64,000 nucleotides of DNA from Bacteroides sp. GTDB lineage: Bacteria > Bacteroidota > Bacteroidia > Bacteroidales > UBA7960. Each line of letters starts with the position of its first letter. Position 1 is the first letter of the stretch. The stretch lies in the NCBI GenBank assembly GCA_036351255.1, contig JAZBOS010000115.1, positions 67,374 through 131,373 on the forward strand, in the 5' to 3' direction. The notes beneath the pieces were generated by a model, which was not told the DNA's origin, did no database searches, and saw only the letters and a list, made by a program, of their open reading frames with translations. This document shows positions 9,453 to 19,295 of the stretch, piece by piece. Both the position numbers and the translations under genes were made by a program.

Positions 9453-10787
9453 CTAATATAGTTTTTTGAGTTCAGCACCCTTAAAATAATGGGCCAGGAT
9501 AGTTTGGTAATCATAGCCCCTGGCGCCCATCACAGCGGCGCCGATCTGGCAAAATCCCACCCCGTGGCCCCAGCCGGCCCCTTTCAGGGTAAATGCCTGA
9601 GGAATGCCATTGATATTTTCTCCTTTCTCCACCACAAACCCAGAACTGTAAAGATGAGAAGAGGAAAGGGCTTTCCGGATCTCCAGTTCTTTGCCGATGA
9701 CGAGGGTTCCTTTGGTACCCCGGATCTCAAGCCTGATGATTCTTCCGGAAACGCCGCGTTCGACAGGAATCAAGTCAAGGATTTCACCCACTTCCACATT
9801 CACGCGACTGCGGAGCAACTTCTGCAGGTGTTCCTGGCTAAGGGAGGTTTGCCAACGGTAGAAATCAAAGGTCTCCTGATCATAGTCCTTCAGCACCTGT
9901 GAAAGGATTTGCTGGTCATGGGTATTGCAAAAAGCCGGAGGCTTACCCAGGATCCATTCGCGGGCAGCGGCTTCACGGGTCAGGTCCATATCAAAGCCTG
10001 CCGGGGGTTCAGGATTGTCGACCACACGGTCCAGGTAAGGATGCGCAACGGGCTCCCATACATTCTCAAAACGTTCACTGATGCCTCCACAGCATTTGGA
10101 ATAACGGGCATCGCAGATTTGGTCTCTAAAGGTCAGCACCTGTCCCCTGGTTAGTGCGATGGCTTCTTCAACGGCCTTGCTGGTGACGTTGGTGATTCCC
10201 TGATAGCGCTGGCAATGGTCATCGGCACATACATCGAAGTGCTGGTGGTCTTCGCGGTCGTACCATCGAATGCGCTCACGGGGCCCATCCTGCGAGGAAA
10301 GATATGTCTTTTCAGCTTTGACATTTTTGCTTTTCTCCATCTGGGCCAGCAGCCAGCTTCGGGAAACCACAGCATGGGCATTCAGGAGTTCGGGCGAAGA
10401 AGTGGCGCTCATCTCCGAAGAAATTACGCTGGTCAGGTAGTCTTCAAGGCCAACGCTGTTGATGGCGGTCAGGTGGCCGGGTTCCCGGATGATCTCCAGA
10501 CTTCCGCGAAAGCGCTGATCCTGCTTGCGTTCCCAATGGAAGTTGATGCCGATGGTCACGTCGAGGAGATCGAAGCTGGCAATTTCAGGCTCGAGCGGTT
10601 CAAAGCTTACCGGCCAGGTGGCTTCCACTTTTTCACCTTCCACAAACAGCAGGGGTTCATCGTCCTGAAGTTTTACAGAAGCTTTCCCCTGGCAAATTTT
10701 GCCGGAAGAAACCAGGCTGAACTTCCCGTTAAGTTGAAATTTCACTTCGGGGGCAAACAGGATGCCGACTTTTATTACAGGGTCCAT
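9453..10787 (-). CDS. SpoIID/LytB-domain protein lacking a signal peptide
   Basis: 444 residues from ATG 10787 (MDPVIKVGILFAPEVKFQL). The upstream extension to 10886 contains no signal peptide and would overlap the GNAT gene further. SpoIID domain features: GLEDYLTSVISSEMSATSSPELLNA near residues 125-150 with the conserved Ser-Glu-Met segment, HAVVSRSWLL, YSKCCGGISERFENVW and the C-terminal GAGWGHGVGFCQIGA. SpoIID cleaves glycan strands (lytic transglycosylase) and LytB enhances amidases; both act outside the cytoplasm. Here no export signal is visible, so the protein may work on imported fragments or use another export route. The start codon overlaps the GNAT gene by 13 nt, which suggests coupled translation. 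Confidence 0.82.
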   Translation of the reverse strand: MDPVIKVGILFAPEVKFQLNGKFSLVSSGKICQGKASVKLQDDEPLLFVEGEKVEATWPVSFEPLEPEIASFDLLDVTIGINFHWERKQDQRFRGSLEIIREPGHLTAINSVGLEDYLTSVISSEMSATSSPELLNAHAVVSRSWLLAQMEKSKNVKAEKTYLSSQDGPRERIRWYDREDHQHFDVCADDHCQRYQGITNVTSKAVEEAIALTRGQVLTFRDQICDARYSKCCGGISERFENVWEPVAHPYLDRVVDNPEPPAGFDMDLTREAAAREWILGKPPAFCNTHDQQILSQVLKDYDQETFDFYRWQTSLSQEHLQKLLRSRVNVEVGEILDLIPVERGVSGRIIRLEIRGTKGTLVIGKELEIRKALSSSHLYSSGFVVEKGENINGIPQAFTLKGAGWGHGVGFCQIGAAVMGARGYDYQTILAHYFKGAELKKLY

Positions 10788-11716
10788 TGATTGGTCTGGT
10801 TTTTCAGTACTTTTTCCATTCTCCAGAACACCCGGTCGATACGGGCATTTACATAATGTGCGTAAAAGGCGATGGGCGCCACCCATGGGATGATGGCCCG
10901 TGCATGGCCCTGGCGGCGCATATCTTCCAGGCAGCGTTTCAGCAGGATGCTTCCCATGCCTTTACCCTGCAGGTCAGGATGAGTGCCCATAGGCCCGAAC
11001 CATCCCGTGCCCTTGTTGTTGCCATTGTGGACGGAGAAAGCGCGAAGCTTCTCTCCGGCAAAGGCCACGTGAACCGATGGCGGGTCATCGCGGAAAGCCA
11101 TTTCTACCTCATGATTCCAGAGCTTCCACTCGGCAGATAACAGCTCAAACAACGGAGCCTTGTCGGCCGGAGCAGCCCTGCGGACGGTAATGCCCAAAGT
11201 TTTCAGATGTTCCTCTTCCTTTCGGGTATCAAGGTCAAGGGGCTCCAGGTCAGCAATCATATTCACGGCTTCACCAAAATGCTGAAAGCCCATTTTCCAG
11301 GCAAAACAAAGGGCCGGGGTATAGCGGGGATCAATGCCCGGCATGAAATAGTTAAGGGGCACGTCGTAAAAACGAATGATGGCGGCACCTTTCGCCGCCA
11401 GTTCTTTTTCAGCCCTTTGATAAAGGGCTGTCCCAATGCCTTTTCTTCGCCAGTCGGGGTGCACCCCCATAAGCTTCACATAGCCAAAGGCCTGTTCACG
11501 GATGTCGCGCCTGACGGCAAAGAGCAATCCAAGCATCTGGCCTTCATAAAAGGCGGAAAAGCAAAGCTCAGGGTCTGCCGTTGGATCGCCTTCAAGCTTT
11601 TCGTGCAGCAAGGCCGAATGGATGGTGTCGAAGTCCCACCATTCACTAAGGCAGGCCGAGACCATCTCGTAATCCTGTGGCCACCCGGTTTCAATTTTCA
11701 GTTTTTCAGTATCCAT
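10775..11716 (-). CDS. Double GNAT-domain acetyltransferase
   Basis: 313 residues from ATG 11716 (MDTEKLKIETGWPQDYEMV), chosen because it avoids overlap with the DUF4922 gene; ATGs at 11740 and 11770 are possible. Two GNAT folds: the first with acetyl-CoA loop HPDWRRKGIGTALYQRAE, the second with HPDLQGKGMGSILLKRCLE. Both keep the R/Q-x-x-G-x-G/A signature. The substrate is unknown. The gene sits between SpoIID-like and DUF4922 genes in the minus-strand wall-salvage operon, so an amino sugar or muropeptide amine is a reasonable guess but only that. Confidence 0.85.
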   Translation of the reverse strand: MDTEKLKIETGWPQDYEMVSACLSEWWDFDTIHSALLHEKLEGDPTADPELCFSAFYEGQMLGLLFAVRRDIREQAFGYVKLMGVHPDWRRKGIGTALYQRAEKELAAKGAAIIRFYDVPLNYFMPGIDPRYTPALCFAWKMGFQHFGEAVNMIADLEPLDLDTRKEEEHLKTLGITVRRAAPADKAPLFELLSAEWKLWNHEVEMAFRDDPPSVHVAFAGEKLRAFSVHNGNNKGTGWFGPMGTHPDLQGKGMGSILLKRCLEDMRRQGHARAIIPWVAPIAFYAHYVNARIDRVFWRMEKVLKNQTNQWTL

Positions 11717-11729
11717 GGTGCAGGGTTTT

Positions 11730-12692
11730 TCAAAAGGCATTCCTGAGTTCTTTCCACTGCTCAGGCCCAAGGGTCACTTGAGACAAAATATCCAGGCTAT
11801 TTTCAAGATCCAGTTTGTCGAAGTCTTCCTGACGGGGAATGATCAGCACGCCCCCCATGTCGACGGCAGCAGGGCTCAGCAAGATCTGCCCGGGCCCTTC
11901 GGCAAAGAACTGCCAGGGACGATGCGTCTTGCGCGGGAACAGGAATATCCGCCAGTGGTCGTCGTTCCAGCTGGCCAACACATTCATCATGGGCTCAGGA
12001 TGGCCGGGGTCGAAACCGGACAGCACCCGGATGGCCCTCGCTGTTTCCGCTTCCAGCCACAGGGAATCATTGCTGGTAAACACCAGGACATGCCTCAGGT
12101 AGTTTTCGAAGGTATAGATTTTTGAACCATCTTCTTCGCTAAGCAACACCTTCAGGGGTTTCTCAAAATCGGCTTCGACAGGCATAAAGCCTTTGCTTCC
12201 AGCCTGAAAGTGGAAATGATCGGGGGCTGAAGCGCCACAACGCGGACCATTGTAAAACACCACAAAATTGTCGAGCGCACGTGCCAGGTCGAGCATATCG
12301 CCAAACCTGCCCCCGAGTTGCTGGGGGATATGGTCCTTGTAAGGGATCGTCAGGTGCCTGGGGAATATGGGGAAGGGGTTCACCAGCACCAGGTAATCGT
12401 GGTTGAAGGGAACGGCCTTTTGCTGTGGAGGCAAAAAGGCCGGGCAAAGGAAACACGGCCGTTCACTGATGGATTTGGCATCTACTTTGGCGGAAGTGGA
12501 ATAGATACGTTCGGGGTTAAACTGCACCCTCAACTCTGCCAGACCAGAGAATGGCAGGTGTTTTGTCACCGCTTTTTGCATGCCCAGGTAATTGGCCCTT
12601 GCCAGGTCCCAGTTTTGCAACTGATCCTCAAAAAGTGCCTCCACCAGGCTTTTCAGGTTCAAATCCCTTTCGTCATTCACCAGCATTTCCAT
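11730..12692 (-). CDS. DUF4922 protein, HIT-like nucleotidyltransferase fold
   Basis: 320 residues. Residues ~85-190 resemble the HIT / galactose-1-phosphate uridylyltransferase superfamily: a cysteine pair CFLCPAF, then HDYLVLVNPFPIFPRHLTIP and the histidine cluster GASAPDHFHFQAG. This arrangement recalls GDP-sugar phosphorylases (VTC2-like) and ADP-glucose phosphorylase. A sugar-1-phosphate phosphorylase or nucleotidyltransferase acting on released amino sugars would suit the operon, but no activity has been assigned to the family as far as I know. It is ten nt after the GT2 gene and 13 nt before the GNAT gene. Confidence 0.75.
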   Translation of the reverse strand: MEMLVNDERDLNLKSLVEALFEDQLQNWDLARANYLGMQKAVTKHLPFSGLAELRVQFNPERIYSTSAKVDAKSISERPCFLCPAFLPPQQKAVPFNHDYLVLVNPFPIFPRHLTIPYKDHIPQQLGGRFGDMLDLARALDNFVVFYNGPRCGASAPDHFHFQAGSKGFMPVEADFEKPLKVLLSEEDGSKIYTFENYLRHVLVFTSNDSLWLEAETARAIRVLSGFDPGHPEPMMNVLASWNDDHWRIFLFPRKTHRPWQFFAEGPGQILLSPAAVDMGGVLIIPRQEDFDKLDLENSLDILSQVTLGPEQWKELRNAF

Positions 12693-12702
12693 CGTTCAGG
12701 CT

Positions 12703-14166
12703 TTATTTTGATTTCAAGGCCATTCGTGCCCGGAGTTCAATGGTGCGAATCCGGTCCTTATAGGTATTGTGTGTGTTCATTTTCACGATATCGAGCGAGG
12801 CATCGGTATTATCGTCCCAGCGGCGGCAGAAATACAGCGGCTCATAAATGCGCCCGATCTGGTAATGGCGCGAGATGGCCAGCCCCAGGGCATAGTCTTC
12901 GCCATAACTGACATTGGGCACCCTGATCTGCCGCAGCAGGGGGGTGTAAAAGGCGCGCGGGGCACCCAGGCCATTGATGCGCAGGGCATTGTTGCGGCCG
13001 TTGTCAGGCGTCCATTCGCGGTGGTCAATAATTCCCGGCGGGATTTCCTGCAGGTCGAAATTTACCATCTGGTAGCTGCCCACCACCATGGCACAGTTTT
13101 GTTCATAAAAGGCATCCACGATCCTTTTCACCACGCTGTCATTCAAATAAAGGTCGTCGCTGTCGAGCTGGATGGCGAATTTACCGCATTGGGAATGGAA
13201 GGCCCCTTCGTTCCAGCAGCCGCCAATGCCCAAATCAATTCTTTCAGGGATCAAGTGAATCAGGCGATCATCTTCTGCAGCAAGTTTTTTCAGTAACTCG
13301 GTGGTCCCATCCGTGGAATGGTTATCGATTACAATCAGGTTAAAAGGGAAGCTCGTTTTTTGAATGAACACCGAGCGGACGGCATCTTCAATGGTTTTCA
13401 CCCTGTTCCTTACGGGGATGATCACAGAGGCTTCCACCGGGAATGACGCTTCATTAAAGCTGACGGGCTTGAAAACAGGCTTCAGGTATCCGCCTATGGC
13501 CTTGAGGTGACTGGTGCAGGCTTTTTCCATTTCGATCTGCACCTCGCGGTTTCGGGGATCCACATAATCAAACATTTTCTCGCCTGAGCGGCGGGTGTCT
13601 GTCTCCGCTTCGGTGTAAAGAAATTCTGGGATGCGGAAAAGCAGGTGTTTTTGAGAAAGCCGGAGCCTCAAATCGTAAAGCCCGGCAAACGCAAAGTTGT
13701 TTTTCATTCCGGAAACGGCTTCCCTTAAGGCTTCCGTGTTGAATAGCAAGAGCGAGCCAAAGTTAAAGTCGTCGCGCAGGCTGCCTTGTTGATAATCTAT
13801 CACGGGCAGGGGCGACAATTTTCCTTCTTTCACCTGGTAATGGTCGGAAAAAATCATTCCGGCCCTCGTATCAGTGGCCACCTGCAGCATCCGCTCGAGG
13901 GCAAAAGCCCCCAGACGCAAGGGAAGGGTTTTGGTGTATACCAGGGTAAAGGGGGTCTGGCTCAGGCCGGCTATTGCTTTGATGCCGCGGGTTGATTGCA
14001 GGGAAGGCACTTCTACAAAGATAGCCCCAGCGGGAAGGTCTTCCGAGGGTTCAGCGCCAAGCACCATTACTGTCTCAACCAAGGGTTGCGACATAAGTTC
14101 TTCAAGGGTTCTTTTCAGGTCGGCTAAATCACCTGCAGGCACAAAACAAGTTATTTTCTTTTCCAT
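12703..14166 (-). CDS. Glycosyltransferase family 2 protein with extra N-terminal domain
   Basis: 487 residues. The GT2 (GT-A) core is in the C-terminal half: [20 protein letters not shown] near residue 245, [17 protein letters not shown] near 280, GIGGCWNEG and the metal-binding [11 protein letters not shown] near 340. The first ~200 residues form a second, degenerate GT-A-like unit ([32 protein letters not shown]) without a clear DxD. It follows the amidase gene by 3 nt, so the two are co-translated. There is no signal peptide or clear membrane helix, so it is probably cytoplasmic. The acceptor is unknown; a glycan synthesis enzyme inside a degradative operon is odd. Confidence 0.8.
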   Translation of the reverse strand: MEKKITCFVPAGDLADLKRTLEELMSQPLVETVMVLGAEPSEDLPAGAIFVEVPSLQSTRGIKAIAGLSQTPFTLVYTKTLPLRLGAFALERMLQVATDTRAGMIFSDHYQVKEGKLSPLPVIDYQQGSLRDDFNFGSLLLFNTEALREAVSGMKNNFAFAGLYDLRLRLSQKHLLFRIPEFLYTEAETDTRRSGEKMFDYVDPRNREVQIEMEKACTSHLKAIGGYLKPVFKPVSFNEASFPVEASVIIPVRNRVKTIEDAVRSVFIQKTSFPFNLIVIDNHSTDGTTELLKKLAAEDDRLIHLIPERIDLGIGGCWNEGAFHSQCGKFAIQLDSDDLYLNDSVVKRIVDAFYEQNCAMVVGSYQMVNFDLQEIPPGIIDHREWTPDNGRNNALRINGLGAPRAFYTPLLRQIRVPNVSYGEDYALGLAISRHYQIGRIYEPLYFCRRWDDNTDASLDIVKMNTHNTYKDRIRTIELRARMALKSK

Positions 14167-14169
14167 GGT

Positions 14170-17100
14170 CTATTGTTTATTTTCAAAATAATCAAGAATA
14201 CTTTTCATCAGGGCATCCCTCTGATGCGCCCCGGGGATGCTTTCAAAAGGAAAACCCATCATTACCGCCTTGTAATCCAGATGAAGGATCACGGCAGCGC
14301 TGGTTTGGTTGGTACCATAACGATACAGGGTTTTTGCCTCAGGTCTGATGGCTTCAATGGCATCGGGGCTTTCCACAATATACGTTTCAGGATTTTGTCC
14401 CGCATTAAATTCAAGGCTGTATGGAAATTTTTTAAGATATTCATCCGTAACAACGATTTCCGGGGCATTGGCAGCATGGCTGGTTCGCCAGGAGAATCCC
14501 AGGATCTCACTTGCAAAGTGGATGGCCAGGCTGTCCTTGTGGGTGACGGCATCGGTTCCCAGATGTGCGCCGGAAGCTGCGATGTGGCCGCCTTTGGCTG
14601 TAAAACCACTGAGCCAGCGCATCAGGCCGGGCGTAAAAATCCTGAATTCAATCCCTGAATGCTCGTCGAGGGACGGCACCCCCAGCTGCTCCCCAAAAAT
14701 AAGATCTGCCGCCCAATAATCCGCTGAATTGACAAGGTTTTCTTCCATGGCTTTTCGGGAAACTGACACAAACGAATAACCAGCATTGCGGATGGCTGTT
14801 CCGTGAATGGCAGGAAAGTCAAATGAATTTCCCTTTAAGACCAAGCCTTCCATGTCGGCATGGCTGGCGCCCCAACCCGGACTGTCATCGTGAAGCCAGG
14901 GTGAATCACGATCAAAATCGAACTGATGACCCGTATAAGAAGCATTGTAATGGAATGGAACCCCCTGATCCTCCCACCAGGAAAGCCCTGCCATTGATGG
15001 ATTATCAAAAATTGCAGGTGCGCTGATGCGATCGAAGCCATTGACTACCAGCACGGTTTTTGGTTGATCTTTCACCAAGGCCACTGACAGAACTTCCGAA
15101 GGGAAGCTTTCTCCCCCATCATTGACGGCAGTTACAAAAAATGAATACAGGGTATCCCAATGGGGAAGTTCCATTTCAAAAACAGCTTCGGAAACCAATG
15201 TCCCGGTATCGAAGCCTTTTCCTTCTGCCCTGCTATAAACTATGAAGCTGTTAGGCGTCGCAGAAGGCTCAAGTGGGTCGACGGCAGGCTGCCAGCGCAA
15301 GCTGATCCTTTTATCCCCGAGGCGTTCCAGCATCATTCCCTGCACGGGCAAGGGCTGAACAACAGGTTCACGCCCTTCGTTAGCGGCCACAAAGCGCAGG
15401 ATGCCCTTGTACATGGCCCGGCTCACATGAAACTGGAAACAGGGGTCCAAGCCATAACGCATGTCGGCCAGGTTTTGGTGTGACAACAGTTCGAGCAATA
15501 AGGCCGGAACCTGGGGGCGCCAGGCTTCGCTGTATTGCCGGTCCCAAAGCGCGCGGCGGGTCCAGCTATCCTTAAAAAGAGCACGCATATCATACACCAC
15601 CTGATCCTGAACGAGATCGGCCAGATCGCGACTGCCCATCCGTGACACCCCATCGCTAAAGAGGCCTTCATCGCGCTCGCTGCTGTAAATGGCCAGGGTG
15701 CCGATCACCGAGTCGCCCGGAGTAATGCCGGCGTCGGTATGCAATGCCAATGACAAGTCAACGGGAATATTTAATCCAATGGGACCTGGGTCACTTTCCC
15801 CTTCAGGATACCTTCCCGTAAGGTAGTTAACCCATTCGCCCCGCGACATATAATCGTCGTTGTAATCATTTTGACCGGCATTCATACTGAATACCAGGCT
15901 ATCGGGCATCCCTGCATATTGCAAATAGTAACGGGCGCCCTCTTGGTAGCGGGGTCGCTTGCTGGTTTTCCACAAAAAATCAGGTTCATGCAGTTGCTCT
16001 GCTGAAAGGGTGGAGGTTCCTCTATCTTCGACAGATCTCCCCCGCTCAGGTGCATCTGCAATTGCCCTCCGGGCCACGTTTCCCATTCCCCCGCCAAACC
16101 GGAGGGCATCGGCGGTCACCTGCAGGTTTTCATCCCCAAAGATCTGAAAACTGCCTTGTTCAGCATTCTTGCCTTTTTTAAAGAAATAGTTGCCGAGATA
16201 GATCCAGGTGCCTCCACCCATGGTCTGATTCAGCAGGAAGGAAACGCTACCGCCGGAATAATGCAGGACCCCTTCGGCTGCTGTGGTATTCAGGGAATCC
16301 TGATGCCAGGAGAAATAAACGCCATAAAAGCCATTTTCGGGGAAATCAGGGATGTAAAGAAGCCGTGCCTCCTTTCCGGCACCAGGAGCTATGGACAGAT
16401 GCGAGCCCAGAGTAAACGGGTTTTCCCCATCAAACAGCGTATCCTTTGAAGCAAATCCCAGGGGTACAACTTTCCAGTCAAACCCCTCAGAATTCGTGAG
16501 GATCAGCTCTGAGTCAAGGATTGAGCCATCAAAGTCAACGATGACCTCGTTAGTCTGCAGGTCGCGTTCGCGGGGCAGCAGGACTACCGCCCCTGCATTC
16601 TCGAGCATTGGAGCTATATATTGTTGAACCCAGCCCATGGGAAGGAGATCCTCGACCGTGCCAAAAAGTCTGGCGCGTTGCCATTGCCAGCGGTTTCTGG
16701 TCATATCAAAATAATATCCATGGCTTGGCCAAAGAGCCACGTGATTACCCTTAAGGCCAGCATTGAAATCCCCGGGGGATAAACGGCTGACCAGCGGTGC
16801 CTTTGGGTGTTGCTGCCGGATCCTCGCAGGATCCTTTTCAAAATAAGGTTCGCGCAGGGCATTGGGGATAAATTCAAACAGCGGCTTACCACGGCTAAAC
16901 ATCTGAAGGTCATACTTTCGGAATCTGCGCCCCAGGTGGTTCATGACCTCTGACTCCAATTGCAACAAAAAGGGGTAGCGAATGGGCAAGTGGGTCAGAT
17001 TCGCATTAAAAAATAACTTAAGGGCTCCCTCCCGTGGATCTACCTGGAGGCTATCGATGCCTATGGATCCCAAATGCTTCCAGGGGTAAAAAAAATCTAA

Positions 17101-17262
17101 AAAGTTTTCAAGTCTTTGTTCAGCACGCTTCTCCATTCTTTTTACAGCCCCGGCAGAAAGCCCTGCCTGCCGGTCCTGTGCATTGGCTTCCGAATAAAAC
17201 AGCAGCAGGATCAGGGTTATGGTGCTATGAATTGCTAAAATAGGACTTGCGGTTTTGACCAT
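14170..17262 (-). CDS. Large secreted zinc amidase (Amidase_3-like) with inserted golvesin domain and fibronectin III
   Basis: 1030 residues with signal peptide (cleaved near EANA-QD, residue 29). Amidase_3-type zinc-site residues can be picked out: H181 in WPSHGYYFD, E204 in GTVEDLLP, His near 507 in LALHTDAGIT and a Glu near 587 in LLLELLSHQN. Between the first and second ligand groups sits a golvesin/xanthan-lyase-type domain (~295-395, GTWIYLGNYFF, VTADALRFGGG). A fibronectin III domain (~650-730) and a ~290-residue C-terminal region (LVVNGFDRISAP, FDFPAIHGTAIRNAGYS) of unknown role follow. Such proteins remove peptides from MurNAc. First gene of the minus-strand operon, divergent from the kinase gene at 17518. 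The 255 bp between them is AT-rich and should hold both promoters. Confidence 0.75.
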   Translation of the reverse strand: MVKTASPILAIHSTITLILLLFYSEANAQDRQAGLSAGAVKRMEKRAEQRLENFLDFFYPWKHLGSIGIDSLQVDPREGALKLFFNANLTHLPIRYPFLLQLESEVMNHLGRRFRKYDLQMFSRGKPLFEFIPNALREPYFEKDPARIRQQHPKAPLVSRLSPGDFNAGLKGNHVALWPSHGYYFDMTRNRWQWQRARLFGTVEDLLPMGWVQQYIAPMLENAGAVVLLPRERDLQTNEVIVDFDGSILDSELILTNSEGFDWKVVPLGFASKDTLFDGENPFTLGSHLSIAPGAGKEARLLYIPDFPENGFYGVYFSWHQDSLNTTAAEGVLHYSGGSVSFLLNQTMGGGTWIYLGNYFFKKGKNAEQGSFQIFGDENLQVTADALRFGGGMGNVARRAIADAPERGRSVEDRGTSTLSAEQLHEPDFLWKTSKRPRYQEGARYYLQYAGMPDSLVFSMNAGQNDYNDDYMSRGEWVNYLTGRYPEGESDPGPIGLNIPVDLSLALHTDAGITPGDSVIGTLAIYSSERDEGLFSDGVSRMGSRDLADLVQDQVVYDMRALFKDSWTRRALWDRQYSEAWRPQVPALLLELLSHQNLADMRYGLDPCFQFHVSRAMYKGILRFVAANEGREPVVQPLPVQGMMLERLGDKRISLRWQPAVDPLEPSATPNSFIVYSRAEGKGFDTGTLVSEAVFEMELPHWDTLYSFFVTAVNDGGESFPSEVLSVALVKDQPKTVLVVNGFDRISAPAIFDNPSMAGLSWWEDQGVPFHYNASYTGHQFDFDRDSPWLHDDSPGWGASHADMEGLVLKGNSFDFPAIHGTAIRNAGYSFVSVSRKAMEENLVNSADYWAADLIFGEQLGVPSLDEHSGIEFRIFTPGLMRWLSGFTAKGGHIAASGAHLGTDAVTHKDSLAIHFASEILGFSWRTSHAANAPEIVVTDEYLKKFPYSLEFNAGQNPETYIVESPDAIEAIRPEAKTLYRYGTNQTSAAVILHLDYKAVMMGFPFESIPGAHQRDALMKSILDYFENKQ

Positions 17263-17517
17263 AAATGAGTAAATTGCTAAAATGATTTAATGATCAAAAG
17301 TATTAACTCTTTTCATAGGAAGCAAAAACAGGGTTTGGTTTCTAAAATTTTTTATTAATCTTGTAGTTTTCTTTTTACATTTGCAAAAAAGCAATATTTA
17401 ATAATCGCATTCATCGGGGTTGGGGGTGTTTTTAAGGGTTTCAAAATTTTTAAAGGGGTGATTGGAAGGGGGACCCGTTTTTCATAGCCCGGCTTCCGGA
17501 ATTCAGGGAGAAAAGGC

Positions 17518-18369
17518 ATGATTTTAATCGCCGACAGTGGTTCAACCAAAACCAATTGGCATTTATCGGGCAAGGGCCAAAAAGGCAGCGCATCTTGCCA
17601 GACTGCAGGTATTAATCCCTATTACCAGACAAAAGAAGAAATCGTGAAAACCCTATCTGAAGCATCTTTGCTTCGTCGTGAGGGGATTCGGCATATTTTC
17701 TTTTATGGTGCCGGTTGCGCCAATCCTGAAAAGAATGCGGTGCTTGAAGGGGCCCTGCGTGCATATTTTCATGTTGAAGCCATAGATGTTGCCAGCGACC
17801 TCCTGGCTGCTGCCCGCTCCCTATGTGGTCACTCGGAAGGCGTGGCAGCCATCCTGGGCACAGGTTCCAACTCGTGTTATTACGATGGCCAGGGGATCCG
17901 GCAGCATGTTCCACCCCTGGGTTATATTCTTGGCGACGAAGGCAGCGGGGCAGTCCTGGGACGAAAGCTGGCAGCAGATCTGCTGAAAAACCAGATGCCT
18001 GAATACCTGCAGGCTCGCTTCCTGGAAATGTTCGGCCAGTCGGCCATCGACATTATGGAACAAGTGTACCGCAAACCTTTCCCAAACCGCTACCTTGCTT
18101 CGTTCACTCCCTTCCTGTCAAGGTACATCAAGGAAGAACCCGTTTATTTGCTGGTAAAGCATTCGTTCATTGCGTTTTTCCGGCGAAATATTCAACAGTA
18201 TCCTCGGGCCAGGGACCTACCTGTTCATTTTACAGGAAGCATTGCCTGGCATTTTTCCGATTTACTGAAGGAGGCAGCCACCGAATGCGGCTTTACTCTT
18301 GGTGATATTATTCAGGATCCCATGCAGGGACTTATTGAATTTCACCGTAATTTTAAAAGGAACAAGTAA
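17518..18369 (+). CDS. murK: BadF/BadG-family sugar kinase, MurNAc or GlcNAc kinase (MurK-like)
   Basis: 283 residues of the ASKHA (actin-like ATPase) fold: phosphate-1 loop LIADSGSTKTNW at residues 2-13, phosphate-2 segment AAILGTGSNSCYYDG near 118, then GYILGDEGSGAVLGR near 140. The family includes N-acetylglucosamine kinases and the MurNAc kinase of the Tannerella salvage pathway. It lies directly before murQ (12 nt gap), whose substrate is MurNAc-6-phosphate, so phosphorylation of cytoplasmic MurNAc is the most economical role; GlcNAc kinase activity is the alternative. It opens the plus-strand operon. A TACATTTG box at 17376-17383 fits a -7 element, but its -33 partner is not clear. Confidence 0.8.
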   Translation: MILIADSGSTKTNWHLSGKGQKGSASCQTAGINPYYQTKEEIVKTLSEASLLRREGIRHIFFYGAGCANPEKNAVLEGALRAYFHVEAIDVASDLLAAARSLCGHSEGVAAILGTGSNSCYYDGQGIRQHVPPLGYILGDEGSGAVLGRKLAADLLKNQMPEYLQARFLEMFGQSAIDIMEQVYRKPFPNRYLASFTPFLSRYIKEEPVYLLVKHSFIAFFRRNIQQYPRARDLPVHFTGSIAWHFSDLLKEAATECGFTLGDIIQDPMQGLIEFHRNFKRNK

Positions 18370-18381
18370 CCTATCGTTTTT

Positions 18382-19227
18382 ATGGCTGAAATTGAGGAAA
18401 GTGGTAAGTTTCAGTTAAGCATCACCGAGTCGCCATCCCAGTTTGAGAACCTGGAAAAGATGACGGTGAAGAGACTGGTATCCTCAATAAACAAGGAGGA
18501 TGCCAAGGTTCATGTGGCTGTCAAAAAGGTTTTGCCACAGATAGAGGCGCTGATCATTCAAATCATTGACCGGATGCGTCTGGGGGGACGTATTTTTTAT
18601 CTTGGTGCCGGAACCAGTGGTCGCCTGGGCGTGCTGGATGCCTCGGAGCTTCCGCCGACTTTTGGCGCACCCGAGGGATTGGTAATCGGCTTAATCGCCG
18701 GCGGAGACAAGGCCCTGCGCAAAGCGGTGGAGGCAGCTGAAGACGACCCTGACAAAGCCTGGGAAGAACTACAGGAGCGGAACATTAACGCCTTGGATAC
18801 CGTCATTGGCATTGCTGCTTCAGGTTCCACACCCTATGTGATTGGAGGCTTGCACAAAGCCCGGGAAAACGGGATACTCACCGGATGCATAACCTGCAAC
18901 CCGAACTCGTTGGTTGCCAAAGAGGCCGAGTATCCGATAGAAGCCATTGTTGGCCCCGAAATCGTAACTGGAAGCACCCGCCTGAAAGCCGGCACAGCGC
19001 AGAAAATGATTCTCAACATGATCACCACGACCATCATGATCAAACTGGGACGGGTGAAAGGAAACAAAATGGTGAATATGCAGCTTACCAATCAGAAGTT
19101 GGTACAGCGCGGGACCCGAATGCTAATGGAAGAGCTGGGGCTTGAAACCGAAGAAGCCAAAGCCCTGTTGCTTAAACATGGCTCGGTGAAAGACGCACTC
19201 GACGCAAACAAAAAGAAAAAACAGTAA
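18382..19227 (+). CDS. murQ: N-acetylmuramic acid 6-phosphate etherase
   Basis: 281 residues, near full family length. It removes the lactyl ether of MurNAc-6-phosphate to give GlcNAc-6-phosphate and D-lactate. SIS-domain motifs are intact: LGAGTSGRLGVLDASELPPT at residues 74-93, IAGGDKALRKAVEAAEDD near 105-122, IGIAASGSTPYV near 143 and TGSTRLKAGTAQK near 197. Glu89 and Glu120 match the two catalytic glutamates known in E. coli MurQ (Glu83, Glu114). A lysine-rich tail closes the protein. This is the clearest evidence that the locus handles MurNAc. It follows the kinase by 12 nt and precedes susC by 68 nt. Confidence 0.95.
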   Translation: MAEIEESGKFQLSITESPSQFENLEKMTVKRLVSSINKEDAKVHVAVKKVLPQIEALIIQIIDRMRLGGRIFYLGAGTSGRLGVLDASELPPTFGAPEGLVIGLIAGGDKALRKAVEAAEDDPDKAWEELQERNINALDTVIGIAASGSTPYVIGGLHKARENGILTGCITCNPNSLVAKEAEYPIEAIVGPEIVTGSTRLKAGTAQKMILNMITTTIMIKLGRVKGNKMVNMQLTNQKLVQRGTRMLMEELGLETEEAKALLLKHGSVKDALDANKKKKQ

Positions 19228-19295
19228 TATTGTTTTGATGAATTTCAAAATTATACCCAGTCCATGCAAACCAAAAAACAACAAATCCTTGAATT

